From the NCBI GenBank assembly GCA_021604865.1, contig BQJU01000005.1:62001-126000 (forward strand): 64,000 bases of DNA, written 5' to 3'. The translations under genes were made by a program, and so were the position numbers. This document shows, one piece after another, positions 18,649 to 27,605 of this stretch (position 1 is its first letter; each line of letters opens with the position of its first letter). Origin of the DNA: Saprospiraceae bacterium (GTDB lineage: Bacteria > Bacteroidota > Bacteroidia > Chitinophagales > Saprospiraceae). A model generated the notes under the pieces. That model did no database searches. It was not told the origin of the DNA and saw only the letters and a program-made list of their open reading frames with translations.

Positions 18649-19347
18649 TCACCCCCCAACCAATTCCTCAGCCTTCCCAAAGGTATCCAAAAACAATTGG
18701 AGAAATTCCGCTTTGCGCTTGAGGCGGTATTGCATGACCCAACGCGGATGTGGAACCGGAAGAATGTGTTCAAAGAAGTGATACTTTTCGTTTATCTTCT
18801 GAAAAAATTGGTAGTTCTTGCCCTGCCCCATACAAATACACGCCTTATTACTCACACCAATATCAAATTGAGCACGGATATTTTCCAGGATATGTGGCAA
18901 AACCGCATTCTCCAATTTTCGGTCATCGTAGTAATTGTAATTTTTACCGTCCTTGGTAAACCCCAATGGGCAAAGAGAAGTAATGTAGTATTTATCATAA
19001 AAAGGCTTTACACCTCCATATTCTTCTATAAAATTGTAGACAAAAACAGAGGATAATTCCTGTCTTTTGTCAAAAGAATTAGCAATACCGCATTGTTCCT
19101 CCAGTCGGATCGGATCAGAAAAAGGAACACCGGTAATGCCCGCCCCAAATCGACCGGGGTTGATCCCGAAAATAGCGATACGCTCCTGATGGTCGTTATA
19201 ATACTTAGCGTAAAATGCGCGTAAGGTCGCCAATGTGGGTTGGTAATGGTACGGATACAAGACCTCAATACCTTTTGGCACCTCCCAATTTGGTTCTAAA
19301 CCAATCGTAAACTCAATAACTTGCTGTGCAAATGTCGGCTTAGGCAT
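18649..19347 (-). CDS. SMUG2-like uracil-DNA glycosylase family protein (DUF4918)
   Basis: A 232-residue protein of the uracil-DNA glycosylase superfamily, closest in motif to SMUG. The active-site loop reads FGINPGRFGAGITGVPFSDP, where SMUG1 has NPGPFGMAQTGVPFG. The later loop reads VPHPRWVMQYR, in place of the HPSP-type motif. The family removes damaged or deaminated bases from DNA, and this length is usual for the SMUG2 (DUF4918) branch. It stands alone, convergent with the small membrane protein at 18229 and divergent from the DUF4175 gene. The fold assignment is firm. Its base specificity (uracil, hydroxymethyluracil or hypoxanthine/xanthine) is not readable from the sequence. Confidence 0.85.
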   Translation of the reverse strand: MPKPTFAQQVIEFTIGLEPNWEVPKGIEVLYPYHYQPTLATLRAFYAKYYNDHQERIAIFGINPGRFGAGITGVPFSDPIRLEEQCGIANSFDKRQELSSVFVYNFIEEYGGVKPFYDKYYITSLCPLGFTKDGKNYNYYDDRKLENAVLPHILENIRAQFDIGVSNKACICMGQGKNYQFFQKINEKYHFFEHILPVPHPRWVMQYRLKRKAEFLQLFLDTFGKAEELVGG

Positions 19348-19461
19348 ACTTTAACAAATTATTCCTTGACAATCCTATAAAACTTAGCTATTTTTCAGGT
19401 TCCAAAAGACATTACCCTCTTTTCTACAACCAACTTTGCCACTCATCACTGAATTTGTCCG

Positions 19462-19469
19462 TAACTTTG
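19462..19469 (+). promoter_or_regulatory. Bacteroidota -7 element (TAACTTTG)
   Basis: TAACTTTG followed by C, about 135 bases before the DUF4175 start. A TTTG at 19435-19438 lies 23 bases upstream and could be a slightly long-spaced -33 element. Confidence 0.6.
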
Positions 19470-19604
19470 CATCAATGCCTTGACCGGTATTTAGCCGGGT
19501 AAGTTTAGCATATATTGATCTTTTTGATAAATTGCAGGTTTTCTTTTTGAACACCTGAACATCGATGAAATATAAGGACCTCAACATAAAAACAAGCGTT
19601 TGCA

Positions 19605-22600
19605 ATGGCGACACAAAATAATTATCAGCTCTTAATTGAGAAGCTTGACCAGTTTATTCGAAAATATTATATCAATCAGCTCATCCGCGGGGCCCTTTAC
19701 AGTATTGCATTGATTGTGGTACTGTTTTTGACTACTGCCCTGATGGAATACAATTTTTATTTTGATACCAGTGGTCGTAAGTTACTATTTTATTCCTTTA
19801 TCGGGGTGAGTGCAATCGCCCTGGCTGGTTGGGTATTTCTTCCTTTGCTGCGGTATTTTCGCCTGGGCTCTGTGATCTCGCATGAGCAGGCTGCCCAAAT
19901 TATAGGCAACCACTTCACGGATGTAAAGGATAAATTGCTGAATATCCTCCAGCTCCGCCAACAAGCTGATCAATCTGGCCAAAAAGACTTGATCCTGGCC
20001 AGTATCGATCAGAAATCTGAAGAAATCAAACCGATTCCCTTCCGATCTGCTATCAATCTGAATCAAAACCGGAAGTATCTTCGTTATGCGTTGCCACCAC
20101 TTTTTTTATTGCTCATTCTTTTGCTCGCCGCACCCAGCATGCTGCGTGATAGCACGGATCGGTTGATTCACAACAATCGGAAATATGTCAAGCCGGCACC
20201 TTTTCATTTTACAATAAATGAAGAAGAGCTCTCTGTCGTACAATTTGAAGATTATCCGCTCACCGTAAAAATTGAAGGCGAAGAATTACCTAATGAAGTT
20301 TTTATCGATGTCGATAACTATCAATACCGATTGACGAAGGAAGCACCCAATTTATTTTCCTACCGATTCAGCAACGTCCAAAAGTCAACCGATTTTAAAT
20401 TATTTTCTGGTAAGATAGCCTCCGATGAATATACACTCGATGTACTGAAAAAACCCAATTTACTGGGCTTTGAAGTAAAACTGGATTATCCAGCTTATAC
20501 CCAACGTACAGATGAGGAGTTGAAAAGTATCGGTGATATGGTTGTTCCCATCGGCACAAACATTGACTGGGTTTTTAATGCTCAGAATACAGACGCTATT
20601 GACCTACGTTTTAGTGGTGTTCAGGAAAAAGAACCTTCTAAACGTTTTTCTGACGAGCTATTCACCTACAAGCGCCGAGCCTTGAAAGACGAATCCTATC
20701 GTCTTTATGTCTCAAATGAAGCCTTGCCCAATGCGGATTCTATCAACTATACCATTACCATAATTCCCGATCTTTATCCGAATATCAAGGTTGAAAAATT
20801 TCAGGATAGTACCGATCAGAAATTGTTGTTTTTTGTCGGTGATGCTTCCGATGATTATGGCCTGCTCAGTCTCTCTTTCAATTACCGAATCAAACACGAA
20901 AGTGATAAAGAAGAGCCTCTCAAAACCATAAAACTGAAAAAACCAGAAGGTAGGCAGGTTCGTTATGACCATACTTTCGCCATGTCTGATCTGGAATTGA
21001 AGCCGGGCGATGAAGTTAGTTTTTATTTCGAAGTATTTGATAATGATGCCGTAAATGGTAGTAAGTCAGCCCGTACCGGTTTGATGGTCTTTAATATGCC
21101 AACCCTTGAGGAGTATGAAGATATGGCTGAAGCCAATGACAAGGAAATCAAGAAAGATCTGAAAAAAGCACTGGACGAATCCCGTAAAATACAGGAAGAC
21201 ATGAAGAAAATGCGGGAAAAAATTCTCCAGGAAAAAGAAATGGATTGGCAGAGTCGTAAGGAGTTGGAAAAACTCCTGGACCGTCAGAAGGATTTAGAAA
21301 AGCAGTTGGAGAATGCCAAAGAGAAGTTTGATGAAAACCGTAAAAACGAGGAAGAGTTTTCAAAAACCCAAGAGAAAATCCAGGAAAAACAAGAAAAGCT
21401 GGAACAGCTCTTTGAAGAAGTAATGAGTGAAGAAATGAAAGAGTTGATGAAGCAGATTGAAGAGTTGCTTCAGGAAATCGAAAAGGATAATGCCTTGGAG
21501 ATGATGGAGGAGATGGAAATGTCTGATGAGGAAATGGAAATGGAACTCGATCGTCTTCTGGAATTATACAAACAGCTAGAGGTAGAAAAGGAAATGCAGG
21601 ATATCGTTAAAAAGCTGGAAGAATTGGCAGAAGAACAAGACAAACTGAGCGAGGAAACAGAAAAAGCTGAAAACAAAGAAGACCAACAAAATGGAGAAGA
21701 AGGTAAAGAGGAAGATAAAAAAACACAGGAAGAACTAGAGAAGAAGCAGGAAGAGATCAACGAGGAGTTTGATAAGTTGCAGGAGAAGATGGAAGAGACG
21801 GAAAAGAAAAATGAAGAGTTGGAATCACCTAAAGAATTAGGCGATTATGATGAAGAAATGGAAGATATCGAGGAGGAATTGGATCAAAGCCAGGAGCAAT
21901 TACAACAACAGCAAAACAACAAAGCTTCAAAATCACAAAAGAAAGCCTCTCAGAAAATGAAGAGCATGGCGATGGACATGCAGATGCAAATGGAGTCTGG
22001 TGAAATGGAGCAATTGGAAGAAGACATGGATGCCCTTCGGCAGTTGCTGGAAAACCTGGTTGGCATGTCTTTCGACCAGGAAGACCTAATCAGCGATTTT
22101 AACAATGCGACTATCAATACGCCTAAGTACGTAGAATTAGTCCAGGAGCAATTCAAACTGAAAGACGACTTCCGCCTCATTGAAGATAGCCTGCAGGCAC
22201 TAAGCAAAAGAGTGTTCCAGATCGAATCCTTTGTTACCGAAAAGGTTTCTGAAATTAAGAACAACATGAAGGAATCACTGGAAGATCTTGAAGAAAGACG
22301 TAAAACCCAAGCCAGTGATCACCAACAACGCATCATGAAAAACACCAACGACCTGGCCCTTATGCTTAGTGAAGTGATGAATCAGATGCAACAACAAATG
22401 TCTGGCATGATGTCTGGCAGTCAAATGTGTAACAAACCCGGACAAAAAGGTAAAAGTGGCTCCGTTCCTAAGGATAAAATGGGCAAAAGCCAAGAAGAAC
22501 TTAACCAGCAAATGAAAAATACGCTGGAAAAGATGAAGAAGGGAAAGGGAGCGAGTAGCAAAGAATTTGCTGAAATGGCCGCCAAACAGGCTGCTATGCG

Positions 22601-22994
22601 TAAAGCCTTACGTGAGCAACAACAGGAAAAACAGCAAAAAGGACAGGGAGGCGATAAAGAACTGCAAGACCTGATCGAGCAAATGGATAAAACCGAAACA
22701 GACCTGGTCAATAAAAAACTAACCAATGAAATGATGAAGCGCCAACAGGAAATTCTAACACGCCTGCTCAAACACGAAAAAGCAGAGCGGGAAAGAGAAT
22801 ACGAAGAAAAGCGCAAAGCAGAAACCGGTTCACAAAAAGAACGCAAAATGCCGCCTTCTCTGGAAGAATATATTAAAAAACGAGAAGCAGAAATCGAAAT
22901 GTATAAAACCGTTTCACCTTCTCTCAAGCCTTATTACAAATTCCTGGTTGAAGAATACTTCAAAAACCTGAAAGGAGAAGGCGCAACTAAATAA
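19605..22994 (+). CDS. DUF4175 family membrane protein with very long charged coiled coil
   Basis: A 1129-residue protein of the DUF4175 type found in Bacteroidota. Helices at about residues 28-48, 62-84 and 160-180 anchor it. A beta-rich extracytoplasmic part follows (about 190-495). From about residue 500 to 960 the sequence is an extreme Glu/Lys/Gln/Met coiled coil (for example MEMSDEEMEMELDRLLELYK). A Gln/Lys/Gly/Met-rich segment comes next, and the end is the more ordered PSLKPYYKFLVEEYF. It probably has a scaffolding or envelope role; no enzyme motif is seen. The start has a good -7 element 135 bases upstream, and a strong terminator follows at 23005. The RsbW-like and ybeY genes lie downstream after that terminator. 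Confidence 0.85.
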   Translation: MATQNNYQLLIEKLDQFIRKYYINQLIRGALYSIALIVVLFLTTALMEYNFYFDTSGRKLLFYSFIGVSAIALAGWVFLPLLRYFRLGSVISHEQAAQIIGNHFTDVKDKLLNILQLRQQADQSGQKDLILASIDQKSEEIKPIPFRSAINLNQNRKYLRYALPPLFLLLILLLAAPSMLRDSTDRLIHNNRKYVKPAPFHFTINEEELSVVQFEDYPLTVKIEGEELPNEVFIDVDNYQYRLTKEAPNLFSYRFSNVQKSTDFKLFSGKIASDEYTLDVLKKPNLLGFEVKLDYPAYTQRTDEELKSIGDMVVPIGTNIDWVFNAQNTDAIDLRFSGVQEKEPSKRFSDELFTYKRRALKDESYRLYVSNEALPNADSINYTITIIPDLYPNIKVEKFQDSTDQKLLFFVGDASDDYGLLSLSFNYRIKHESDKEEPLKTIKLKKPEGRQVRYDHTFAMSDLELKPGDEVSFYFEVFDNDAVNGSKSARTGLMVFNMPTLEEYEDMAEANDKEIKKDLKKALDESRKIQEDMKKMREKILQEKEMDWQSRKELEKLLDRQKDLEKQLENAKEKFDENRKNEEEFSKTQEKIQEKQEKLEQLFEEVMSEEMKELMKQIEELLQEIEKDNALEMMEEMEMSDEEMEMELDRLLELYKQLEVEKEMQDIVKKLEELAEEQDKLSEETEKAENKEDQQNGEEGKEEDKKTQEELEKKQEEINEEFDKLQEKMEETEKKNEELESPKELGDYDEEMEDIEEELDQSQEQLQQQQNNKASKSQKKASQKMKSMAMDMQMQMESGEMEQLEEDMDALRQLLENLVGMSFDQEDLISDFNNATINTPKYVELVQEQFKLKDDFRLIEDSLQALSKRVFQIESFVTEKVSEIKNNMKESLEDLEERRKTQASDHQQRIMKNTNDLALMLSEVMNQMQQQMSGMMSGSQMCNKPGQKGKSGSVPKDKMGKSQEELNQQMKNTLEKMKKGKGASSKEFAEMAAKQAAMRKALREQQQEKQQKGQGGDKELQDLIEQMDKTETDLVNKKLTNEMMKRQQEILTRLLKHEKAEREREYEEKRKAETGSQKERKMPPSLEEYIKKREAEIEMYKTVSPSLKPYYKFLVEEYFKNLKGEGATK

Positions 22995-23004
22995 TGTTTG
23001 TCTC

Positions 23005-23039
23005 AAAAAACGCTGCGCGAATCGCGCAGCGTTTTTTTT
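23005..23039. terminator. Strong intrinsic terminator
   Basis: Perfect 9-base stem CGCTGCGCG / CGCGCAGCG (23011-23019 and 23023-23031) with an AAT loop, A-run before and eight T residues after. It ends the DUF4175 transcript. Confidence 0.93.
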
Positions 23040-23155
23040 AAATTACAGATGTGACCCTTTTTATTTTTCACGTCTTTTATATAAAGACAATAGAATTTGA
23101 TCTCTTTTTTAAGAATTCGTTAACTTATTTTCGTCTATAAGTACTTTAACTATTG

Positions 23156-23163
23156 CATCTTTG
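23156..23163 (+). promoter_or_regulatory. -7-like element (CATCTTTG)
   Basis: CATCTTTG differs from TAnnTTTG only in its first base. It lies 34 bases before the ATG at 23198 and just after the terminator of the preceding gene. Confidence 0.5.
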
Positions 23164-23197
23164 CGGGATTTATGTTAATTTTCATTGTCTAACGAAT

Positions 23198-23605
23198 ATG
23201 AGTACAACTTTAACTATGCTGGAACTCCCATCAAATCCGAGAAATATTGCTAAAGTAGAAAGGTTTGTAGCTGAAGTAGTGGAAGAATTTAAACTAAGCC
23301 CTGACCTTTATGGCAATATTCTGGTAAGCCTTACAGAGGCCGTTAATAATGCCATCATTCATGGCAATGATAAAGACGAATCTAAAAAGGTTCAGATTCG
23401 CCTTAGGCGCCGGAAAGATAGTCTCGCTATTCGGGTCACTGACCAAGGCAGAGGCTTTGACCACCATAGTATTCCTGATCCTACTGCTCCCGAAAATCTC
23501 CTAAAAATAGGTGGCCGTGGTGTATTTTTAATGCATGAACTTTCTGACAATATCAAGTTTCATAATAACGGAAGAACTGTAGAAATGCATTTTAAAATTC
23601 AGTGA
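23198..23605 (+). CDS. RsbW-like serine kinase / anti-sigma-type ATP-binding protein
   Basis: A 135-residue stand-alone HATPase_c domain of the RsbW/SpoIIAB type. The N box reads EAVNNAIIHGN, the G1 box VTDQGRGFD and the G2-like loop GGRGVFLMH. RsbW proteins phosphorylate an anti-sigma-factor antagonist and bind a sigma factor; here no STAS antagonist or partner sigma gene is adjacent, so the partner is unknown. The ATG at 23198 (MSTTLTMLELPSNPR) matches the family start; an upstream extension to 23153 covers promoter sequence. Its stop overlaps the ybeY start, so the two are translationally coupled. Confidence 0.88.
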   Translation: MSTTLTMLELPSNPRNIAKVERFVAEVVEEFKLSPDLYGNILVSLTEAVNNAIIHGNDKDESKKVQIRLRRRKDSLAIRVTDQGRGFDHHSIPDPTAPENLLKIGGRGVFLMHELSDNIKFHNNGRTVEMHFKIQ

Positions 23606-24081
23606 TGTCTGACAACGACGGTTTACTCTTTGAACCTGAATGGCCCTCCGAAGCCGAGCCTTCCATCGAATATTACTCAGAAGATATTGACTTCGACGTT
23701 GATAATCCGACCAAACTTTCTAGTTGGATAACGTCAGTGATAGAAGCCGAAAAAAAAGAACTCCTTCACCTTAACTTCATTTTTAGTAGCGACAATTATC
23801 TACACCAGATTAACCTGGAATACCTCAATCACGATACTTTTACCGATATCATCACCTTTCCTTATTCCGATCCACCTCGTATCCACGGAGATATTTTTAT
23901 TAGTATAGAGCGTATTAGAGAAAATGCCCATCAATTCAAAACGAGTTTTTCCAACGAACTACATCGGGTAATGATCCACGGAGTGCTCCACCTTTGTGGC
24001 TATGGCGATAAGCTACCAGAAGAAAAAAGTCTCATGACCAAAAAAGAAAATGGAGCCCTGCAAATGCGCTCAATTCTCTAA
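23605..24081 (+). CDS. ybeY: Endoribonuclease YbeY (rRNA maturation)
   Basis: A 158-residue YbeY, a zinc-dependent RNase for 16S rRNA 3'-end maturation and ribosome quality control. The substrate-binding strand region (NLEYLNHDTFTDIITFPY) precedes the metal motif HRVMIHGVLHLCGYGD. The first two histidines of the H-x3-H-x5-H site are present, and the third ligand position is Asp rather than His. I recall this substitution from other Bacteroidota YbeY proteins, so it is probably functional. The ATG at 23605 overlaps the upstream TGA; a GTG at 23602 would add one residue. It is normal length, with no terminator visible before the thrA promoter. Confidence 0.92.
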   Translation: MSDNDGLLFEPEWPSEAEPSIEYYSEDIDFDVDNPTKLSSWITSVIEAEKKELLHLNFIFSSDNYLHQINLEYLNHDTFTDIITFPYSDPPRIHGDIFISIERIRENAHQFKTSFSNELHRVMIHGVLHLCGYGDKLPEEKSLMTKKENGALQMRSIL

Positions 24082-24088
24082 AAATCAA

Positions 24089-24096
24089 TACTTTTG
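24089..24096 (+). promoter_or_regulatory. Bacteroidota -7 element of the thr operon (TACTTTTG)
   Basis: TACTTTTG starting 8 bases after the ybeY stop, giving an mRNA leader of about 90 bases before thrA. The leader contains the inverted repeat at 24127-24158. Confidence 0.62.
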
Positions 24097-24126
24097 TGTC
24101 TTCTCCACCCTAACCACTTTTTATGG

Positions 24127-24158
24127 TTCTTTGACAAATCCCCTGATTCGTCAAAGAA
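24127..24158 (+). promoter_or_regulatory. Inverted repeat in the thrA leader
   Basis: Perfect 9-base arms TTCTTTGAC (24127-24135) and GTCAAAGAA (24150-24158) around 14 bases. No Thr/Ile-rich leader peptide is encoded nearby, so classical attenuation is not indicated. The left half belongs to a 23-base motif that recurs at 51808-51830. Confidence 0.5.
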
Positions 24159-24191
24159 AGAATATATTTCTGCAACAGAAAATCCCATAAC

Positions 24192-26648
24192 ATGAAAGTT
24201 TTAAAATTTGGTGGTTCTTCGGTAGCCAAACCTGAGCGTATCCGAAGTATTATTGAGATTCTGAAGTCGTATTACTTGCAAGGTGACCAATTTACAGTCG
24301 TATTTTCGGCCTTTGGGGGAGTAACCGATTCACTCATTCAAATGAGCCAGCTCGCTGCTGAAGGTGATGATTCTTATCTCGAAATTTTTGAACAATTTAG
24401 CCAAAGGCACCTCGATACGGCCAAAGACCTGCTCGGAAGCGAATACCTGACCGAGGTTATTCCACACCTGGAAAAGAACCATGAAGTACTCAAAAATTTA
24501 CTTTATGGCGTATTTCTGGTTAGGGAGGCTTCCTCCAGGACCATGGATTACGTACAAAGTTTTGGTGAACGTAATTCGGCTTATATCATTTCTTTTGCCC
24601 TAAAACATAATGGAATCAATGCCAATTATCTCGACGCACGAAAAATAATCAAGACGGATAAAAGTTTTGGTGTGGCAAAAGTTGACTTTGATTTAACCTA
24701 TCAAAAAATTAAGGAACACTACGCTGAGTATCCGGAAGTACAAATTGTTACCGGATTTATTGCTTCTGCAAAAGGGGGACTGACAACAACCCTTGGCCGG
24801 GGTGGATCCGATTACACAGCTTCAATCGTGGCTGCTGGCCTCAATGCCTCCTCTGTAGAAATTTGGACAGATGTAAACGGAGTGCTTACCGCTGATCCTA
24901 GAAAAGTAAAAAAGGCATTTACAATCCCCTCCATGACTTATGAAGAAGCCATGGAAATGTCTCACTTTGGTGCTAAGGTTATTTATCCACCTACCCTACA
25001 ACCAGTACTAAGCAAAAAGATTCCTTTATATATTAAAAATACTTTTAATCCGTCTTTTGCGGGAACAATGATTTCCAGCAAATCAGACCCTGCAGGTCAT
25101 GCGGTAAAAGGTATTTCCTCCATCAATGATATTGCCTTACTGACTCTTTCTGGTAGCGGTCTTTTTGGAGTTCCCGGTATAGCAGGAAGGTTGTTTGGGG
25201 CACTGGCCCAGGCCGGCATCAATATCATTTTGATTACGCAGGGTTCCTCTGAAAATGCAATCAGCTTTGCTATTCAGCCACAATTAGCGATCAAAGCCCG
25301 AAAACGGGTTGAAAAGGAATTCGAATATGAAATGCAGATGCAGATGGTCCAACCGGTAAAAGTTGAAGAACATTTATCGGTAATTGCTATCATCGGTGAG
25401 AATATGCGATACCGTCCTGGCATTGCAGGCCGACTCTTTGATGCTCTGGGTAAAAACGGAATCAATGCTGTGGCTATAGCCCAGGGGTCTTCCGAACTCA
25501 ATATTTCAGTCGTCATCAATCGCCAAAATGAGGCAAAAGCATTAAACTCGTTGCATGAGGCTTTCTTCCTATCTGACACAAAAGAACTCCATTTGTTTAT
25601 CGTTGGTGTTGGACTAATTGGAAGCACCCTGATTGAACAAATCAGAAAACAATCCGAGTTTTTGAAAAGTCAACGCTCTTTAGAAATTAAGGTTGTTGGA
25701 CTTTCCAATACAAAAAAGATGTTGTTTGATGAAAATGGTATTGAACTCGATCATTGGCGCAATGCTTTAACTGAATCTGCAGTAACCGCTAATATTCCCA
25801 CGTTCATTGAAAAGATGAAGAACCTCAATCTAAACAATACTATTTTTATTGATAATACGGCCGATGAAAAAATAGCAAGTTATTACGAATCCATACTCGA
25901 TTCAAGTATCTCTGTTTCGACTCCAAATAAAATCGCCACCTCTTCAGCTTTTCTTCAATATCAGCGATTGAAAAATATCGCTCGCAAACGTGGGGTGCAA
26001 TTTATGTATGAAACCAATGTCGGTGCAGGTCTTCCTGTAATTTCTACACTCAATGATCTCATAAACAGTGGTGACCAAATTATTAAAATTGAAGGCGTTT
26101 TATCAGGTTCCCTTTCTTTCATCTTTAACTCATTCGAGGAAGGTGTTCTCTTTAGTGAAATTGTCAAACAAGCCAAAAAGCGTGGTTTTACCGAACCAGA
26201 CCCGAGGGTTGATTTACAAGGTATTGATGTTCGTCGCAAATTAATTATCCTTGCGCGGGAAACCGGATTAGAAATTGAAAGTAGCGATGTGCATATTGAA
26301 AGCATTTTACCCCAAGCTTGTGCGGAAGCCAAATCGGTAGATCTATTTTTTGAAGCTATCGAAAAAGCCGATGATTATTTCGAAGGCTTACGGGCAAAGG
26401 CCGCCAAAGACGGAAAAGTTTTGCGCATGATTGCCAAGTTAGAAAATGAAAAAGCCAGCATTAGTTTGGAGGCCGTCGATATGAGCCACCCATTCTATTT
26501 CTTAAGTGGAAGTGACAACATGATTGTATTCACGACCGACCGGTATAAGGACCGTCCATTGGTAGTACGTGGCCCTGGGGCCGGTGCAGAGGTCACGGCA
26601 GCAGGCATATTCGCCGAAATCATTAAAATCGGCAACTCATTGATATAA
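24192..26648 (+). CDS. thrA: Bifunctional aspartate kinase / homoserine dehydrogenase I
   Basis: An 818-residue fusion that catalyses the first and third steps of threonine synthesis: aspartate to aspartyl phosphate, and aspartate semialdehyde to homoserine. The kinase part opens with MKVLKFGGSSVAKPERI and has TTLGRGGSDYTAS and EIWTDVNGV. Two ACT-like regulatory segments (GVPGIAGRLFGALAQAGIN and RPGIAGRLFDALGKNGIN) follow at about residues 320-460. The dehydrogenase part begins with the NAD(P) loop FIVGVGLIGSTLIEQI near residue 470. Length is normal for ThrA. It leads the thrA-thrB-thrC operon with small gaps (23 and 4 bp). Feedback control through the ACT region is expected from the family. 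Confidence 0.97.
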   Translation: MKVLKFGGSSVAKPERIRSIIEILKSYYLQGDQFTVVFSAFGGVTDSLIQMSQLAAEGDDSYLEIFEQFSQRHLDTAKDLLGSEYLTEVIPHLEKNHEVLKNLLYGVFLVREASSRTMDYVQSFGERNSAYIISFALKHNGINANYLDARKIIKTDKSFGVAKVDFDLTYQKIKEHYAEYPEVQIVTGFIASAKGGLTTTLGRGGSDYTASIVAAGLNASSVEIWTDVNGVLTADPRKVKKAFTIPSMTYEEAMEMSHFGAKVIYPPTLQPVLSKKIPLYIKNTFNPSFAGTMISSKSDPAGHAVKGISSINDIALLTLSGSGLFGVPGIAGRLFGALAQAGINIILITQGSSENAISFAIQPQLAIKARKRVEKEFEYEMQMQMVQPVKVEEHLSVIAIIGENMRYRPGIAGRLFDALGKNGINAVAIAQGSSELNISVVINRQNEAKALNSLHEAFFLSDTKELHLFIVGVGLIGSTLIEQIRKQSEFLKSQRSLEIKVVGLSNTKKMLFDENGIELDHWRNALTESAVTANIPTFIEKMKNLNLNNTIFIDNTADEKIASYYESILDSSISVSTPNKIATSSAFLQYQRLKNIARKRGVQFMYETNVGAGLPVISTLNDLINSGDQIIKIEGVLSGSLSFIFNSFEEGVLFSEIVKQAKKRGFTEPDPRVDLQGIDVRRKLIILARETGLEIESSDVHIESILPQACAEAKSVDLFFEAIEKADDYFEGLRAKAAKDGKVLRMIAKLENEKASISLEAVDMSHPFYFLSGSDNMIVFTTDRYKDRPLVVRGPGAGAEVTAAGIFAEIIKIGNSLI

Positions 26649-26671
26649 CAAACTGACTATCAAATATTTAT

Positions 26672-27601
26672 ATGAATTCTATAAAAGTATTTGCACCTGC
26701 ATCTGTAGCCAATGTTGCAGTAGGGTATGACATTCTCGGTTTTGCGCTGGAAAAACCTGGTGATGAAGTTATTGTGCGATTTAGTGACCAGATAGGCTTT
26801 AGGATTACGGAAATAAGTGGTGCCAATGGTAAGTTACCTTTAGAAGTTGCTAAGAATACTGCGGGTGTTGCGGCACTTCGTTTATTGGAACATTTAGGAA
26901 AAACAGACTTAGGTATTGAAATGCAGATCCACAAAAAAATGCCTTTTGGCAGTGGTTTGGGGTCAAGTGCTGCAAGTGCAGCAGCAGGGGTTTTTGCAGT
27001 CAATGAATTATTAGGAGGCCCGTTGACTAAACTCGAACTTTTGCCTTTTGCCGTTGCGGGAGAGCAAGTTGCCGATGGTGCTTATCATGCCGATAATGTA
27101 GGCCCTTCCCTTCTCGGTGGTATGTTATTTATTCGAAATAATGATGCGCTTGATGTTCATCAACTACCGGTTCCTGAAGATTTGTACGCCGCAGTTGTTT
27201 ATCCTGAGGTAGAAGTTTTGACAAAAGATGCCCGTGAAGTCCTAAGTGATACTGTTTCTTTAAAAAATCATATAGAACAAACGGGTAACCTTGGTGGCCT
27301 TTTGATAGGTTTTTTCGAGTGTGATTATGAACTGATAGGGCGTTCTTTGCGCGATGTAATTATTGAACCACAAAGAGCTAAATTAATTCCTCACTTTGCT
27401 GAGGTAAAGGCCGCCGCATTAAAACACGGTGCATTGGGTTGTAGTATTTCCGGAGCAGGGCCTTCTATTTTTGCCTTGTGTAAAGGTGAAGTCCTAGCCA
27501 ATAATATTGGAGCAGCCATGCAGCAAATCTTCAACAATCAGCAAATCAACAATCAATTGTTCGTCTCCCCTATCAATAGAGATGGCGCGATTAAATTATA
27601 A
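26672..27601 (+). CDS. thrB: Homoserine kinase
   Basis: A 309-residue GHMP-family kinase that phosphorylates homoserine to O-phosphohomoserine. The N-terminus SIKVFAPASVANVAVGYD is characteristic of ThrB. The ATP-binding loop is MPFGSGLGSSAASAAAG and the C-terminal GHMP motif is LGCSISGAGPSIFAL. It lies between thrA (23 bp gap) and thrC (4 bp gap), which confirms the role. Normal length, no anomalies. Confidence 0.97.
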   Translation: MNSIKVFAPASVANVAVGYDILGFALEKPGDEVIVRFSDQIGFRITEISGANGKLPLEVAKNTAGVAALRLLEHLGKTDLGIEMQIHKKMPFGSGLGSSAASAAAGVFAVNELLGGPLTKLELLPFAVAGEQVADGAYHADNVGPSLLGGMLFIRNNDALDVHQLPVPEDLYAAVVYPEVEVLTKDAREVLSDTVSLKNHIEQTGNLGGLLIGFFECDYELIGRSLRDVIIEPQRAKLIPHFAEVKAAALKHGALGCSISGAGPSIFALCKGEVLANNIGAAMQQIFNNQQINNQLFVSPINRDGAIKL

Positions 27602-27605
27602 TTCA

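Noticed and set aside
21470-21760. Ser-rich antisense frame inside the DUF4175 coiled coil
   Set aside because: The Ser bias is the complement of the Glu/Lys codons of the coiled coil; no independent signal.
24097-24191. Thr/Ile leader-peptide attenuator for thrABC
   Set aside because: The only short ATG frame (ATG GTT CTT TGA) has no regulatory Thr/Ile codons, so classical attenuation is not supported.
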